Notes: generated by a model not told the origin, from the letters alone. A stretch of 64,000 nucleotides of DNA from Streptomyces sp. HmicA12 (GCF_000373565.1 NZ_KB891820.1:522004-586003), one strand, 5' to 3'. Counted from the stretch's first letter, positions 8,332 through 16,972 are shown. Translations and numbers: made by a program.

Positions 8332-8990
8332 GCGAGCCCACCCAGCAGTTGCCCGCGGTCGAGCGAGGCCCGGACGGCGGCGACGGTCTCGACCAGTCCG
8401 CCTCCGCGGCCGCCTACGAACCGCGCCCCACGCTGGAGGGCGAGGAGAAGCCGGGCCGGTTCTGGTCCGGCCGCCGGGTACCGGCGGGCCTCGCCGCCCT
8501 GGTGCTGCTCGCCGGCGTGGGCGTCCTGCTCTACGACATCGCGGCCGTGCGCGCCGGGCAGCCGGCGATGCGGTGGCGCCGCACGCTCTCCGACGAACTC
8601 GCCACCCGCACCCTCGACGACGTCGCCGTGCTGATCGGCGCGGGTGTCGCCGTCGCGCTCGGCCTGTGGCTGATCGTCCTCGCGGCGACGCCGGGCCTGC
8701 GCGCCGTCCTCCCGATGCGCCGCACCCACGCGGACATCCGCGCGGGGCTGCACCGGGACGCCGCCGCGATGGTGCTGCGCGACCGGGCCATGGAGGTGTC
8801 GGGCGTGCAGTCCGTACGGGTGCGGATGAAGCGGTCCAAGGTGGAGGTACGGGCGGTCTCGCACTTCCGTGAACTCGACGACGTACGGGCCGACTTGGAC
8901 ACCACACTGGGCGACGGCATCAAGCAGCTCGGGCTCGGCAGCGCGCCGGGTCTGTCGGTGCGTGTGGCGCGGCCCGGGAAGAAGGGGTGA
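8328..8990 (+). CDS. DUF6286-like two-helix membrane protein of the Asp23 cluster
   Basis: 220 residues from ATG 8328, which overlaps the preceding stop as ATGA. The N-terminal 50 residues are acidic and cytoplasmic. Two transmembrane helices lie at about 50-68 (GLAALVLLAGVGVLLYDIAA) and 105-128, the latter ending in ATPGLRAVLPM. The C-terminal 90 residues are again Asp23-like in pattern (RTHADIRAGLHRDAAAMVLRDRAME, then VRVRMKRSKVEVRAVSHF). Together with the following AmaP-like gene it may form a membrane platform for the Asp23 proteins. DUF6286 membership is recalled, not searched. Confidence 0.78.
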   Translation: MSEPTQQLPAVERGPDGGDGLDQSASAAAYEPRPTLEGEEKPGRFWSGRRVPAGLAALVLLAGVGVLLYDIAAVRAGQPAMRWRRTLSDELATRTLDDVAVLIGAGVAVALGLWLIVLAATPGLRAVLPMRRTHADIRAGLHRDAAAMVLRDRAMEVSGVQSVRVRMKRSKVEVRAVSHFRELDDVRADLDTTLGDGIKQLGLGSAPGLSVRVARPGKKG

Positions 8991-9574
8991 GCGGCGTGCT
9001 CAGGACCGTGAACCGGATCGTGCTCGGGCTGCTCGGCCTGCTGCTGGTCCTCGGCGGTGGCTCGGTGCTCGCCGTCGGGCTCGGCGTGAAAGCGCCGTCC
9101 TGGTGGATCTACGACGGCAAGGACGACGTCCTGCTGAGCGACGCCGACCGGCTGCGCTGGCGCGACGAGGGCTGGTGGTGGCCGACGGTGATCGCCGTGC
9201 TCGCCGTCGTCGTACTGCTCCTGCTGTGGTGGCTGGTCGCGCAGTTCCGGCGCCACCGCCTCACCGAGGTGCTCGTCGACACGGGCGACGGCGAGGGCGC
9301 GCTGCTGCGCGGCCGGGCCCTGGAGAGCGTCGTGGTGAGCGGCGCCGAGGCCCTCGACGGCGTGGAGCGGGCCGGCGTCATACTGACCGGCCGCCGCTCC
9401 ACCCCGCAGGCCCGGGTGGGCCTCACCCTCGCACCGCACGCCGTACCCGGCGACGCCCTGCACCTGCTCAGCGAGCAGGCCGTGGCCCAGGCGAGAGACT
9501 CGGCGGGCCTGGCGTCGCTCCCGGCGGAGGTCCGCCTCAAGGCGGTCAAGCACCGTGCGGAGAGGGTGAGTTGA
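8987..9574 (+). CDS. AmaP-like membrane anchor protein for Asp23
   Basis: 195 residues from GTG 8987, overlapping the previous TGA by GTGA. Two transmembrane helices (about 12-32 and 65-85) enclose a short extracellular loop with SWWIYDGKDDVLLSDADRLRW. The C-terminal cytoplasmic 105 residues resemble the alkaline shock response membrane anchor family. In Staphylococcus the AmaP protein localises Asp23 to the membrane. It is the last gene of the operon; the convergent SDR stop lies 13 nt beyond its own. Confidence 0.8.
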   Translation: MSGVLRTVNRIVLGLLGLLLVLGGGSVLAVGLGVKAPSWWIYDGKDDVLLSDADRLRWRDEGWWWPTVIAVLAVVVLLLLWWLVAQFRRHRLTEVLVDTGDGEGALLRGRALESVVVSGAEALDGVERAGVILTGRRSTPQARVGLTLAPHAVPGDALHLLSEQAVAQARDSAGLASLPAEVRLKAVKHRAERVS

Positions 9575-9587
9575 CCGAGTTCTACGG

Positions 9588-10343
9588 TCAGAACCCGTGC
9601 CGGAACCCACCGTCGACCGGCAGCATGACCCCGGTCAGATAGGACGCGGCCGGCGACAGGAAGAACGCCGCGGCCCGCCCGAACTCCTCCGGCGTGCCGT
9701 ACCGCCGCAGCGGAATCCGCGACTCGTTGGCGACCCGGGTCGCCTCCGGGTCGGCCGAGAGCCCGTCCAGCTCGCGCACCCGGTCCGTGTCGATCCGGGC
9801 GGGCAGCAGCCCCACGACGCGGATCCCGCGCGGCCCCAGCTCGTCCGCCAGCGACTTGGCGAACCCGGCGAGCCCGGGCCGCAGGCCGTTGGAGATGGTC
9901 AGCCCGGGGATCGGCTCGTGCACGGAGCCGGAGAGCACGAACCCGATGACGCCGCCCTCGCCGAGCTCCGCCGCCGCCGAGCGCGCGAGCCGCACCGCGC
10001 CCATGAACACCGACTCGAACGCCGACACCCACTGCTCGTCCGTGTTGTCCGCGACGAAGCCGGGCGCGGGCCCGCCCACGCTGACGAGAATCCCGTCGAA
10101 CCCGCCGAACTGCTCGCGCGCGGCGCCGATCACCCGCTCGGCGACGGCCGGATCGGCGTTGTCGACGGCGATCCCGTAGGCGTTCGGGCCGAGCTCGGCC
10201 GCCGCGTTCTTGGCCTTCTGCTCGTCGCGCCCGGTGATGACGACCTTCGCGCCGTCGTCGATGAGCTGGCGCGCGGCGGCGTTGCCGAGGCCGCGGGTGG
10301 CGCCGGTGACTACGTAGACACGGTCCTTCAGTCCAAGATCCAT
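9588..10343 (-). CDS. Atypical SDR-family oxidoreductase lacking YxxxK
   Basis: 251 residues from ATG 10343. A Rossmann fold is clear: VTGATRGLGNAAARQL (N-terminal nucleotide site, TGxxxGxG) and the C-terminal GVMLPVDGGFRHGF typical of classical SDRs. The catalytic segment, however, reads VLSGSVHEPIPGLTISNGLR. At the place where classical enzymes have Tyr-x3-Lys there is Ser-x3-Arg. The usual proton-relay mechanism may therefore not operate. The same look (SN-x2-R) occurs in a recognisable subgroup of bacterial FabG-like proteins of unclear function. It lies 5 bp downstream of the GH15 gene on the same strand, so the two are probably co-transcribed. Confidence 0.85.
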   Translation of the reverse strand: MDLGLKDRVYVVTGATRGLGNAAARQLIDDGAKVVITGRDEQKAKNAAAELGPNAYGIAVDNADPAVAERVIGAAREQFGGFDGILVSVGGPAPGFVADNTDEQWVSAFESVFMGAVRLARSAAAELGEGGVIGFVLSGSVHEPIPGLTISNGLRPGLAGFAKSLADELGPRGIRVVGLLPARIDTDRVRELDGLSADPEATRVANESRIPLRRYGTPEEFGRAAAFFLSPAASYLTGVMLPVDGGFRHGF

Positions 10344-10348
10344 GGCCC

Positions 10349-12142
10349 CTATCCTGCCTCTCCGTCCTCCTCCGGGGCGAACAGGGTCAGCGCGGTGCCC
10401 ACGAGTCCGATGTGGCTGAACGCCTGCGGGAAGTTGCCCAGCTGGCGGCCGGCCACCGGGTCGTACTCCTCGGCGAGCAGCCCCACGTCGTTGCGGAGCG
10501 CCACCAGCCGCTCGAACAGCTCGCGTGCCTCCTTCGTCCGCCCCGTCAGGTGCAGCGCGTCCGCCAGCCAGAACGAACAGACCAGGAACGTGCCCTCCTG
10601 CCCGGGCAGCCCGTCGACCCCGGACTCGTCCAGGCTGTAGCGGTGCAGCAGCCCGTCGTGCTCCAGCTCGTCCCGTACCGCGTCGACCGTGCCGACGATC
10701 CGCGGGTCGTCCGCCGGCAGGAACCCCACCCGGGGGAGGAGGAGCAGCGCGGCGTCGAGCGCGCGCGATCCGTAGAACTGGGTGAACGTGCCGCGCTCGG
10801 CGTCGTACCCGCGCTCGCACACATCGCGGTGGATCGTGTCGCGCAGCTTGCGCAGCCGGTCGATGTCGCCGGGCAGCCGCGGATCGTCCTCCATGGCGCG
10901 CACCGTGCGGTCCACGGCGACCCACGCCATCACCTTCGAGTGCACGAAGTGGCGGCGCGGCCCGCGCACCTCCCACAGCCCCTCGTCGGGCTCCTCCCAC
11001 GCCTCCTCCAGGAAGTCGAGGAGCGCCAACTGCAGCTTCCAGACGTGCGATCCGGTCTTGAGCCCCGAGCGGCGGGCGACGGCCAGCGAGTCGACGACCT
11101 CCCCGTACACGTCGAGCTGCACCTGCTGCACGGCGCCGTTCCCGGTCCGTACGGGACGGGAGTCGCGGTACCCGTCCAGCCAGCCCAGCTCCTGCTCGGG
11201 CAGCCGCCGCTCGCCCGCGAGCCCGTACATGATCTGCAGGTCGGCGGGGTTGCCCGCGACGGCCCGCAGCAGCCAGTCGCGCCAGGCCTCGGCCTCCTCC
11301 ACATAGCCCGCCGACAGGAGCGCGCCGAGCGTGAGGGTGGAGTCGCGCAGCCAGCAGTAGCGGTAGTCCCAGTTCCGTACGCCGCCGATCTCCTCCGGCA
11401 GCGAGGTGGTGGGGGCCGCCACGATGCCGCCGCTCGGCGCGTACGTGAGCGCCTTCAGCGTCAGCAGGGAGCGGATCACGGCATCGCGGTGCGGGCCGTC
11501 GTAGCGGCAGCGGTCGGACCAGGCCCGCCAGTCCTCCAGGCTGTGCCGCAGCGACTCGTACGGGTCGATGAGCGGGGGACGCTGCTCGTGCGAGGGATGC
11601 CAGGTCAGGACGAAGGCGACCCGCTCGCCCTCCTCGACCGTGAACTCCGCGTGCGTACAGAAGTCCTCGCCCCAGCTGTGCACCTCGGGCTCGCTGCGCA
11701 GCCACGCCGAGTCCGGGCCCGCGACGGCCACCCGGTGCCCGTCGACGCGGCGTACCCACGGCACGACCGAGCCGTAGTCGAAGCGCAGCCGCAGCGCGCT
11801 GCGGACGGTGACGCGGCCGCTGAGGCCCTCGACGATGCGGACGAGGTCGGGGGCGCGGTCGCGCTGCGGCATGAAGTCGGTGACCCGGACGCTGCCGTCC
11901 TGCGTTTCCCACTCGGTGTCGAGCACGAGGGAACCGGGCCGGTAGGCGCGCCGGGTGCACTCCTCGGCGTTCTCGGGGGCGATCCGCCACTGCCCGTTCT
12001 CCTCGTCGCCGAGCAGCGCGGCGAAGCACGCGGGCGAGTCGAACCGTGGCAGACAGAGCCAGTCGACGGAGCCGGTCCGCGAGATCAGAGCGGCGGTCTG
12101 CTCGTCGCCGACAAGCGCGTAGTCCTCAATAGGCCGATGCAT
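10349..12142 (-). CDS. Glycoside hydrolase family 15 protein (glucoamylase/trehalase type)
   Basis: 597 residues, no signal peptide, so cytoplasmic. The N-terminal beta-sandwich begins IEDYALVGDEQTAALISRTG, then the typical GSVDWLCLPRFDSPACF. The (alpha/alpha)6 barrel contains GGVRNWDYRYCWLRDST, which bears the substrate-site Trp, Asp and Arg of GH15, and later PGQEGTFLVCSFWLADAL, which holds the likely catalytic Glu. Actinobacterial intracellular GH15 proteins include a characterised mycobacterial trehalase; others act on oligosaccharides. Either is possible here. The full family length is present. The downstream SDR follows at 5 bp. Confidence 0.9.
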   Translation of the reverse strand: MHRPIEDYALVGDEQTAALISRTGSVDWLCLPRFDSPACFAALLGDEENGQWRIAPENAEECTRRAYRPGSLVLDTEWETQDGSVRVTDFMPQRDRAPDLVRIVEGLSGRVTVRSALRLRFDYGSVVPWVRRVDGHRVAVAGPDSAWLRSEPEVHSWGEDFCTHAEFTVEEGERVAFVLTWHPSHEQRPPLIDPYESLRHSLEDWRAWSDRCRYDGPHRDAVIRSLLTLKALTYAPSGGIVAAPTTSLPEEIGGVRNWDYRYCWLRDSTLTLGALLSAGYVEEAEAWRDWLLRAVAGNPADLQIMYGLAGERRLPEQELGWLDGYRDSRPVRTGNGAVQQVQLDVYGEVVDSLAVARRSGLKTGSHVWKLQLALLDFLEEAWEEPDEGLWEVRGPRRHFVHSKVMAWVAVDRTVRAMEDDPRLPGDIDRLRKLRDTIHRDVCERGYDAERGTFTQFYGSRALDAALLLLPRVGFLPADDPRIVGTVDAVRDELEHDGLLHRYSLDESGVDGLPGQEGTFLVCSFWLADALHLTGRTKEARELFERLVALRNDVGLLAEEYDPVAGRQLGNFPQAFSHIGLVGTALTLFAPEEDGEAG

Positions 12143-12155
12143 ACAGTCCCGACTG

Positions 12156-12200
12156 CCCCGTCAGGGGCGCGGGGAACTGCGCTACCGGCCACACACAACC
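12156..12200 (+). repeat. Dispersed 'CCCCGTCAGGGGCGCGGGGAACTGCGC' type repeat, copy 1
   Basis: The core GGGGCGCGGGGAACTGCGC (12164-12182) is followed by TACCGGCCACACACAACC. Related copies appear in this window at 35175-35206, 41367-41395 (opposite orientation) and 60513-60553. All are intergenic and lie next to gene ends or starts. The inner CCCC...GGGG can form a short hairpin. I recognise this as a common Streptomyces intergenic repeat from memory. Confidence 0.65.
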
Positions 12201-12244
12201 GGTTCGCGCTACAAGGTCGACCAGGCAGCCGAGCAGGCGCCTGC

Positions 12245-13066
12245 CTAGACAGCGGCCGGGGCCACCTCGTCCACGGCCCCGTCCTCCTCCTTACGACGCC
12301 GCTCCCGGAGCTCGCGCCGCAGCAGCACCACCCACCCCACGGGCACAGCGGCAGCGAACAGCCACCACTGGTACGCGTAGGCGAAGTTCAGCGCGGCGTC
12401 CTCCTTGCCGGGGTCGCCGAGCAGCTCCGGGACATCGCCCCGCGGATCGGGCGCGGTCTGCTGGATGTAACCGCCGAGCACCTGGGCTCCGCCACCGAGG
12501 CGCTGCGCGGCCTCCTTGCTGTTGACCAGCATGATCTGCCGTTCGGGCAGGCCCTTGATGTTCTTGATGCCGCTCGCCGCGGTCGTCTCGTCCGGCATCA
12601 GGCGCCCCCGGACCGTGACCTCGCCGCTCGGCGGCGCGGGCACCTTCGGGTAGGTGGTCTGGTTGCCGCTGTCGGCGACCCAGCCCCGGTTGACCAGCAG
12701 GACCTTGCCGTCCTTCAGGACGAACGGGGTCAGCACGTGATAGCCGACCTCGTCGTTGGAGTTGACCCGGCGGCGCACGACGACCTCGTCGTCGGTGTCG
12801 AAACGGCCCTTGGCCGTCACGGTGCGGTAGCGCTCGCTACTGGTGACGGTGTGGCCGACGGCCGCGAGGTCCTCGACCGGCACCGGCTTCGCCTTCAGCG
12901 CGTCGGTGACCAGCTGGTTGCGGGCGGCACGCTCGTCGTGGCGGTGCATCTGCCAGATGCCGAGCCGGATCATCGTGGGGATGAGGACGAGGGCGACCAG
13001 TGTGAGGATCACCCACTGCCTAGTCAACAGGAAGCGGTACACCCCATGACCGTACAACTCGGCCAT
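12245..13066 (-). CDS. SURF1 family protein (cytochrome oxidase biogenesis)
   Basis: Up to 273 residues. The SURF1 topology is clear: an N-terminal transmembrane helix (VILTLVALVLIPTMIRLGIWQMHRH), a large extracytoplasmic beta-domain and a C-terminal helix near 220-245 (WWLFAAAVPVGWVVLL). Motifs LGIWQMHRH and LLVNRGWVAD are typical. SURF1 proteins help insert heme a into cytochrome aa3 oxidase. Start choice is uncertain: ATG 13066 gives an eight-residue extension over a GTG at 13042 that would begin V-YRFLLTRQW, the usual N-terminus in this genus; neither has a strong ribosome site. The C-terminus is acidic (KEEDGAVDEVAPAAV). Confidence 0.88.
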   Translation of the reverse strand: MAELYGHGVYRFLLTRQWVILTLVALVLIPTMIRLGIWQMHRHDERAARNQLVTDALKAKPVPVEDLAAVGHTVTSSERYRTVTAKGRFDTDDEVVVRRRVNSNDEVGYHVLTPFVLKDGKVLLVNRGWVADSGNQTTYPKVPAPPSGEVTVRGRLMPDETTAASGIKNIKGLPERQIMLVNSKEAAQRLGGGAQVLGGYIQQTAPDPRGDVPELLGDPGKEDAALNFAYAYQWWLFAAAVPVGWVVLLRRELRERRRKEEDGAVDEVAPAAV

Positions 13067-13136
13067 GGGGTGGTTTCAGGGGGGTGCGCCCGGTAGAGGG
13101 CGGTGTGCCGCGGTAGGCCGTGTCCGGCCTGGGGCC

Positions 13137-13370
13137 TCAGACCTTGTCGACGATGCCCACCCGCCCCTCCGCGCGGGAGCAGTGCGCCCCGCAGTACCAG
13201 TGGCCCTCGACCTCGACGCCCTGACCGATGATGCGCGAGCGGCAGTGCTCGCAGATGGGCGCCATGCGGTGGATGGCGCAGGAGAAGCAGTCGAAGACGT
13301 GCACCGCGCCCTGCGCGTGCACCTCGAACGACATGCCGTAGTCGTTTCCGCAGACCTCACAACGTGCCAT
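13137..13370 (-). CDS. Small Cys-rich zinc-binding protein, metallothionein-like
   Basis: 77 residues with nine cysteines arranged as CEVC (4-7), CFSC (about 28-31), CEHC (about 40-43) and further singles near the C-terminus (YCGAHC), plus several histidines. This fits paired zinc-ribbon or prokaryotic metallothionein-like folds. The start ATG 13370 follows the usual MARCEVCGN opening of the family. It is monocistronic on the minus strand between the exonuclease and SURF1 genes. The function is unknown; it could be metal buffering or a structural zinc protein. Confidence 0.8.
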   Translation of the reverse strand: MARCEVCGNDYGMSFEVHAQGAVHVFDCFSCAIHRMAPICEHCRSRIIGQGVEVEGHWYCGAHCSRAEGRVGIVDKV

Positions 13371-13457
13371 GCGCCACAGAGTGGGTGCCGGGACGGCGCC
13401 GGGGCGAGCGGGCGCGGGGCGAGTCGCCCCGCAATCACCCGTCTGTCCGCCCGTCGG

Positions 13458-14444
13458 CTAGTCCGCCGACGCCACGTCCTGGAGCAGCTGGCCGAACGCC
13501 GCCTCGTCCACGACCGGCGTCCCGAACTGCTTCGCCTTCACGACCTTCGACGTGTACGAGTCCGGGTCATTGGTCACGAGCAGGCTGGTCAGCCGCGACA
13601 GGCTCGTCGCCACGTGCAGCCCCGCGTCGACCGCCCGGTCCTCCAGGAGTTCCCGCTCGACCGAGGTGTCCCCGGAGAACGCGACCCGCATCCCCTGCTT
13701 GAGCGGCTTGCCCGGCTCGTAGCGCCCCGGGTTCGGGTACGGGCACGCCGGCCGCTTGCGGGAGGGACGCCAGCTGCCGGCGCCCCCGCCGGCGCCGCCC
13801 CGGTACGAGGACTGCGGCTGGCGCGGCACGGACTGCTCGGCCCATTCGGTGAGCGGGCGGCACTCCAGGAGCGGCAGCCGCATGTTCTTCGTGGCGGCCG
13901 CGCGCAGGCTCGGCCGGAACGCCTCCGCGAGCACGCGCGCGTCGTCGAGCGCATGGTGCGCGTGCTCCTGCACGACACCGAAGTGCGCGGCCAGGGACTC
14001 CAGCTTGTGGTTGGGCAGCGGCAGCCCGAGCTCCTTGGAGAGCGCGATGGTGCACAGCCGCTGCCGGACCGGGGCGGTGCGCTGCGCCCGCGCGTACTCC
14101 CGGGAGATCATCGACCAGTCGAAGACCGCGTTGTGCGCGACCAGGACGCGGCCGTCCAGGCGCGCGGCGAACTCCTCGGCGATCTCCGGGAACAGCGGCG
14201 CGCCGTCGAGCACGTCGGTCGTCAGGCCGTGGATCCACACCGGGCCCGGATCGCGCTCCGGGTTGACCAGCGTGTACCAGTGGTCCTCGACCTCACCACG
14301 GGCGTCCAGCCGGTAGACGGCAGCGGAGATTATCCGGTCGTCCCTGGAGAGGCCGGTGGTCTCCACGTCGACGACCGCGTATCCCTGCGGATACGCGGCC
14401 GGCCAGGGGGCTGCGGACGCTGCGGTCGGTCGGTCTTCGAGCAT
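13458..14444 (-). CDS. DEDDh 3'-5' exonuclease with C-terminal BRCT-like region
   Basis: 328 residues. The exonuclease core carries the DEDDh set: DVETTG (Asp26 and Glu28), HNAVFDWSM for the second Asp, and HHALDDARV for the final His and Asp. This is the DnaQ/epsilon-like fold. After a Gly- and Pro-rich linker (about 215-245) the C-terminal 85 residues (MRVAFSGDTSVERELLEDRAV onward, with SLLVTNDPDSYTSK) look like a BRCT domain, which commonly binds DNA ends or phosphopeptides. Such proteins are often annotated as polymerase III epsilon, but the stand-alone form with BRCT is more likely a repair exonuclease. The gene is transcribed alone. Confidence 0.87.
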   Translation of the reverse strand: MLEDRPTAASAAPWPAAYPQGYAVVDVETTGLSRDDRIISAAVYRLDARGEVEDHWYTLVNPERDPGPVWIHGLTTDVLDGAPLFPEIAEEFAARLDGRVLVAHNAVFDWSMISREYARAQRTAPVRQRLCTIALSKELGLPLPNHKLESLAAHFGVVQEHAHHALDDARVLAEAFRPSLRAAATKNMRLPLLECRPLTEWAEQSVPRQPQSSYRGGAGGGAGSWRPSRKRPACPYPNPGRYEPGKPLKQGMRVAFSGDTSVERELLEDRAVDAGLHVATSLSRLTSLLVTNDPDSYTSKVVKAKQFGTPVVDEAAFGQLLQDVASAD

Positions 14445-14512
14445 GGTCCCTGAGGATACGGGCCGTCACTGACACTCCGATCGCCGCCGTCCCCCTCCGT
14501 GGCGCCGCCGTC

Positions 14513-15136
14513 TCAAGTGGCCGGAGCGAGGAGCGACTTCACCAGGGCCCGCACCGAGGTCGCGAAGAGCCGCTCCGTGTCGACGGGCGCGGCGAGCGCG
14601 CGGGCCAGGGCGCGATCGTCCTCGGCCCTCCGCTCGTCCCACAGGTCCTCCTCGCCCGGGTGCTGCGCCGGGGCCCGCTCCCGGTTCCGCTCCACCAGGA
14701 CGTGCCCGACGACGTGGAACTGCACCGCCCGTACGGCCTCGGCGGCGCGGGTGCCGCGCAGCCCCGCCGCGTGCACCTCGTGCACCAGGGCCTGCTGCGC
14801 GGGCAGGAACATGCGCTCGGTCAGGCCGCGTTCGTGGACCATCGCGACCAGGTGCGGATGCGCGCGCAACTGGCGGCGCAGGGTGCGGGCGACGGAGACG
14901 ACGCGCTCGGCCGGGGTGGTGCCGCGCGGCCGGATCTCGCCGAGGTCGGCGACGGTGCGCTCCACGAGGGCGTCCAGCAGCGACTCGCGATTGCCGACGT
15001 GCCAGTAGATCGAGGTGACGGCCGTGCCCAGCTCGGCCGCGAGCCTGCGCATGGTCAGCGCCTCGGGGCCGTGCTGCTTGACCAGGCCGGCCGCGGCGGC
15101 GAGCACGTCCTCCCGGGTGAGCGGCGCGCGTGCCAT
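14513..15136 (-). CDS. TetR/AcrR family transcriptional regulator
   Basis: 207 residues from ATG 15136, preceded by GGAAGGGGG; a reading extended to 15184 would run through this ribosome site. The N-terminal HTH is TREDVLAAAAGLVKQHGPEALTMRRLAAELGTAVTSIYWHVGNRESLLDAL, written here only as boundaries: TREDVL to SLLDAL (about 6-55). The C-terminal ligand domain is helical with many His and Arg. It is divergent from the acetoacetate decarboxylase-like operon, with 131 bp between starts, so it probably controls that operon; the small-molecule inducer would be related to its substrate. Palindromes in the shared interval are weak and I do not assign an operator. Confidence 0.85.
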   Translation of the reverse strand: MARAPLTREDVLAAAAGLVKQHGPEALTMRRLAAELGTAVTSIYWHVGNRESLLDALVERTVADLGEIRPRGTTPAERVVSVARTLRRQLRAHPHLVAMVHERGLTERMFLPAQQALVHEVHAAGLRGTRAAEAVRAVQFHVVGHVLVERNRERAPAQHPGEEDLWDERRAEDDRALARALAAPVDTERLFATSVRALVKSLLAPAT

Positions 15137-15267
15137 GGTCGCCCCCTTCCGCCGGTACCTGCCGCACGTGTCTTTACCCTTCATCGCCGTCGGTGTAACT
15201 GTGTTACAGGCGCCTTGCGAACGACCCCCGGAACGTCACCCCATGACTTCAGGAAGGGCGGTACGAC

Positions 15268-16065
15268 ATGGCTCGCGTACGGTACGGAGCGCGCACCGAG
15301 GCGGAGATCGCCGCCGCGCGCACCGCGAGCAGCAAGCTTCCCGACATCTGGTCCACCGGCGTGGTCGCCGTGTGGGAGTCCGACCCGGACGCGGTGGCCG
15401 CGGTGCTGCCGCCGCCGCTCAAGCCCACCGCGCGGCCCCTGGTGCGGGCCAACATCAGCAAGGTCGACCTGCCCGGCTATCCGCTGGGCGCGGGCTCGGT
15501 CGCCGTCGCCGCGGAGCACGGCGGGGTGGAGGGCTGGTATCCGCTGGTCATGCCGATGACCCACGAGCGGGCCCTGATCGGCGGGCGCGAGGTCTTCGGG
15601 GAGCCGAAGAAGCTCGGCGAGGTCACGGTGGAGCGCGACGGGCTCGTCGTGCGGGCCGCGCTGGCCCGGCACGGCATCGCGTTCGTGGAGGTGCGCGGCG
15701 CGGTCAGCGGGAGCCTGCCGCTGCCGGAGCCGTCGCAGAAGACGGACTTCTACTTCAAGTTCCTTCCCGCGGTGGACGGTGCGGGCTTCGACGCGGACCC
15801 GGTCCTCGTGCACTGTCTGCGCAACGAGAAGGTCAGGAAGCTGGAGCGGATCACCGGCGACGTCGTCCTGCGGGAGTCGATGTTCGATCCCGTGGCCGAT
15901 CTTCCCGTGCGCACGGTGGTGGAGATCACCATCGGCGAGAAGACCACCGACCAGAAGGGCAAGGTCGTCGAGCGCGTCAGCGCCCAGGCCCTGCTGCCGT
16001 ACATCCACCAGCGCTACGACGACCCGCAGCAGATCCTCGACGGCCCGCCCGAGGGGAGCGTCTGA
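15268..16065 (+). CDS. Acetoacetate decarboxylase-like protein (ADC fold)
   Basis: 265 residues, the family length (PF06314). The active-site stretch GREVFGEPKKLGEV contains a Lys-Lys pair (114-115), as in clostridial acetoacetate decarboxylase where one lysine forms the Schiff base and its neighbour lowers the pKa. Other family features are PLVMPMTHERALIGGRE and the C-terminal QRYDDPQQILDG. The enzyme therefore probably works on a beta-keto acid or a related carbonyl compound, but many ADC-fold proteins are not decarboxylases. It is the first gene of a four-gene operon with an SDR and two amidohydrolases; its TGA overlaps the next ATG by one base (TGATG, 16063-16067). Confidence 0.85.
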   Translation: MARVRYGARTEAEIAAARTASSKLPDIWSTGVVAVWESDPDAVAAVLPPPLKPTARPLVRANISKVDLPGYPLGAGSVAVAAEHGGVEGWYPLVMPMTHERALIGGREVFGEPKKLGEVTVERDGLVVRAALARHGIAFVEVRGAVSGSLPLPEPSQKTDFYFKFLPAVDGAGFDADPVLVHCLRNEKVRKLERITGDVVLRESMFDPVADLPVRTVVEITIGEKTTDQKGKVVERVSAQALLPYIHQRYDDPQQILDGPPEGSV

Positions 16066-16949
16066 TGCGCCTGGAGACGGGACAGGTCGCCGTCGTCACC
16101 GGCGCGGCGAGCGGCATCGGGCTCGCCATGGCGCGGCGGTTCGCGGCGGGCGGCCTGAAGGTGGTCCTCGCCGACGTCGAGAAGGGCGCCCTGGAGGCCG
16201 CCGCCGAAGGGCTGCGGGAGGACGGCGCGATCGTGCACGCGCGCGTGGTCGACGTCGGCGAGCGCGAGCAGGTCATGGCGCTCGCCGAGGACACGTACGC
16301 GACGTTCGGCGCCTGCCACGTGCTGTGCAACAACGCGGGCGTCGGCTCGGGCGCCGAGGGTCGCATGTGGGAGCACGAGCCCAACGACTGGAAGTGGGCG
16401 TTCAACGTCAACGTGTGGGGCGTCTTCCACGGCGTCCAGGCGTTCGTGCCCCGGATGATCGCGGGCGGCGAGCCCGGCCACGTCGTCAACACCTCGTCCG
16501 GGGACGGCGGGATCGCGCCGCTGCCGACGGCCTCCGTGTACGCGGTCACGAAGGCGGCCGTCGTGACGCTCACCGAGTCGCTGTACGCGCATCTGAAGGC
16601 GGAGCACGCGCGCGTGGGCGCCTCGGTGCTCTTCCCCGGCCCCCACATGCTGCGTACCGGGCTGTGGGAGTCGCACCGCAACCGGCCCGACCGGTTCGCC
16701 AAGGAGCGGCCCCGCAAGACGCCCTACCGCAGTCTCGGCCAGTGGGAGTCGGCGATGAAGGCGGCCGGCAAGGAGGTCGAGTTCACGCCCGTGGAGGAGG
16801 TGGCGGACCTCGTCGCGGAGGGCATCGCGGCGGACCGGTTCTGGCTGCTGCCCGAGAGCGAGCACAGCGACCGGCAGATCAAGGCCAGGTCGCGGTCGAT
16901 GCTGGACCGGGCGAACCCCGCGTACCTGGAGAGCTTCATTCTCGACTGA
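16065..16949 (+). CDS. SDR-family NAD(P)-dependent oxidoreductase of the ADC operon
   Basis: 294 residues from ATG 16065. Classical SDR motifs: VTGAASGIGLAMARRF (cofactor), LCNNAGVG, and the catalytic set with STSSGDGG... then YAVTK (Tyr-x3-Lys). The C-terminal 60 residues extend beyond a minimal SDR (SLGQWESAMKAAGKEVEF and later RSRSMLDRANPAYLESF), suggesting a lid for a bulky substrate. It starts within the stop of the ADC-like gene and ends 23 bp before the first amidohydrolase. It probably oxidises or reduces an alcohol or ketone in the same pathway; substrate unknown. Confidence 0.85.
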   Translation: MRLETGQVAVVTGAASGIGLAMARRFAAGGLKVVLADVEKGALEAAAEGLREDGAIVHARVVDVGEREQVMALAEDTYATFGACHVLCNNAGVGSGAEGRMWEHEPNDWKWAFNVNVWGVFHGVQAFVPRMIAGGEPGHVVNTSSGDGGIAPLPTASVYAVTKAAVVTLTESLYAHLKAEHARVGASVLFPGPHMLRTGLWESHRNRPDRFAKERPRKTPYRSLGQWESAMKAAGKEVEFTPVEEVADLVAEGIAADRFWLLPESEHSDRQIKARSRSMLDRANPAYLESFILD

Positions 16950-16972
16950 GCCCGTGTGAGGAGCGACGCACG

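Noticed and set aside
9588..12029. An 813-codon minus-strand frame spanning the SDR and most of the GH15 region
   Set aside because: Only its C-terminal 251 codons encode a real protein (the SDR). The rest is the wrong frame of the GH15 gene, Arg- and Gly-rich with no motifs.
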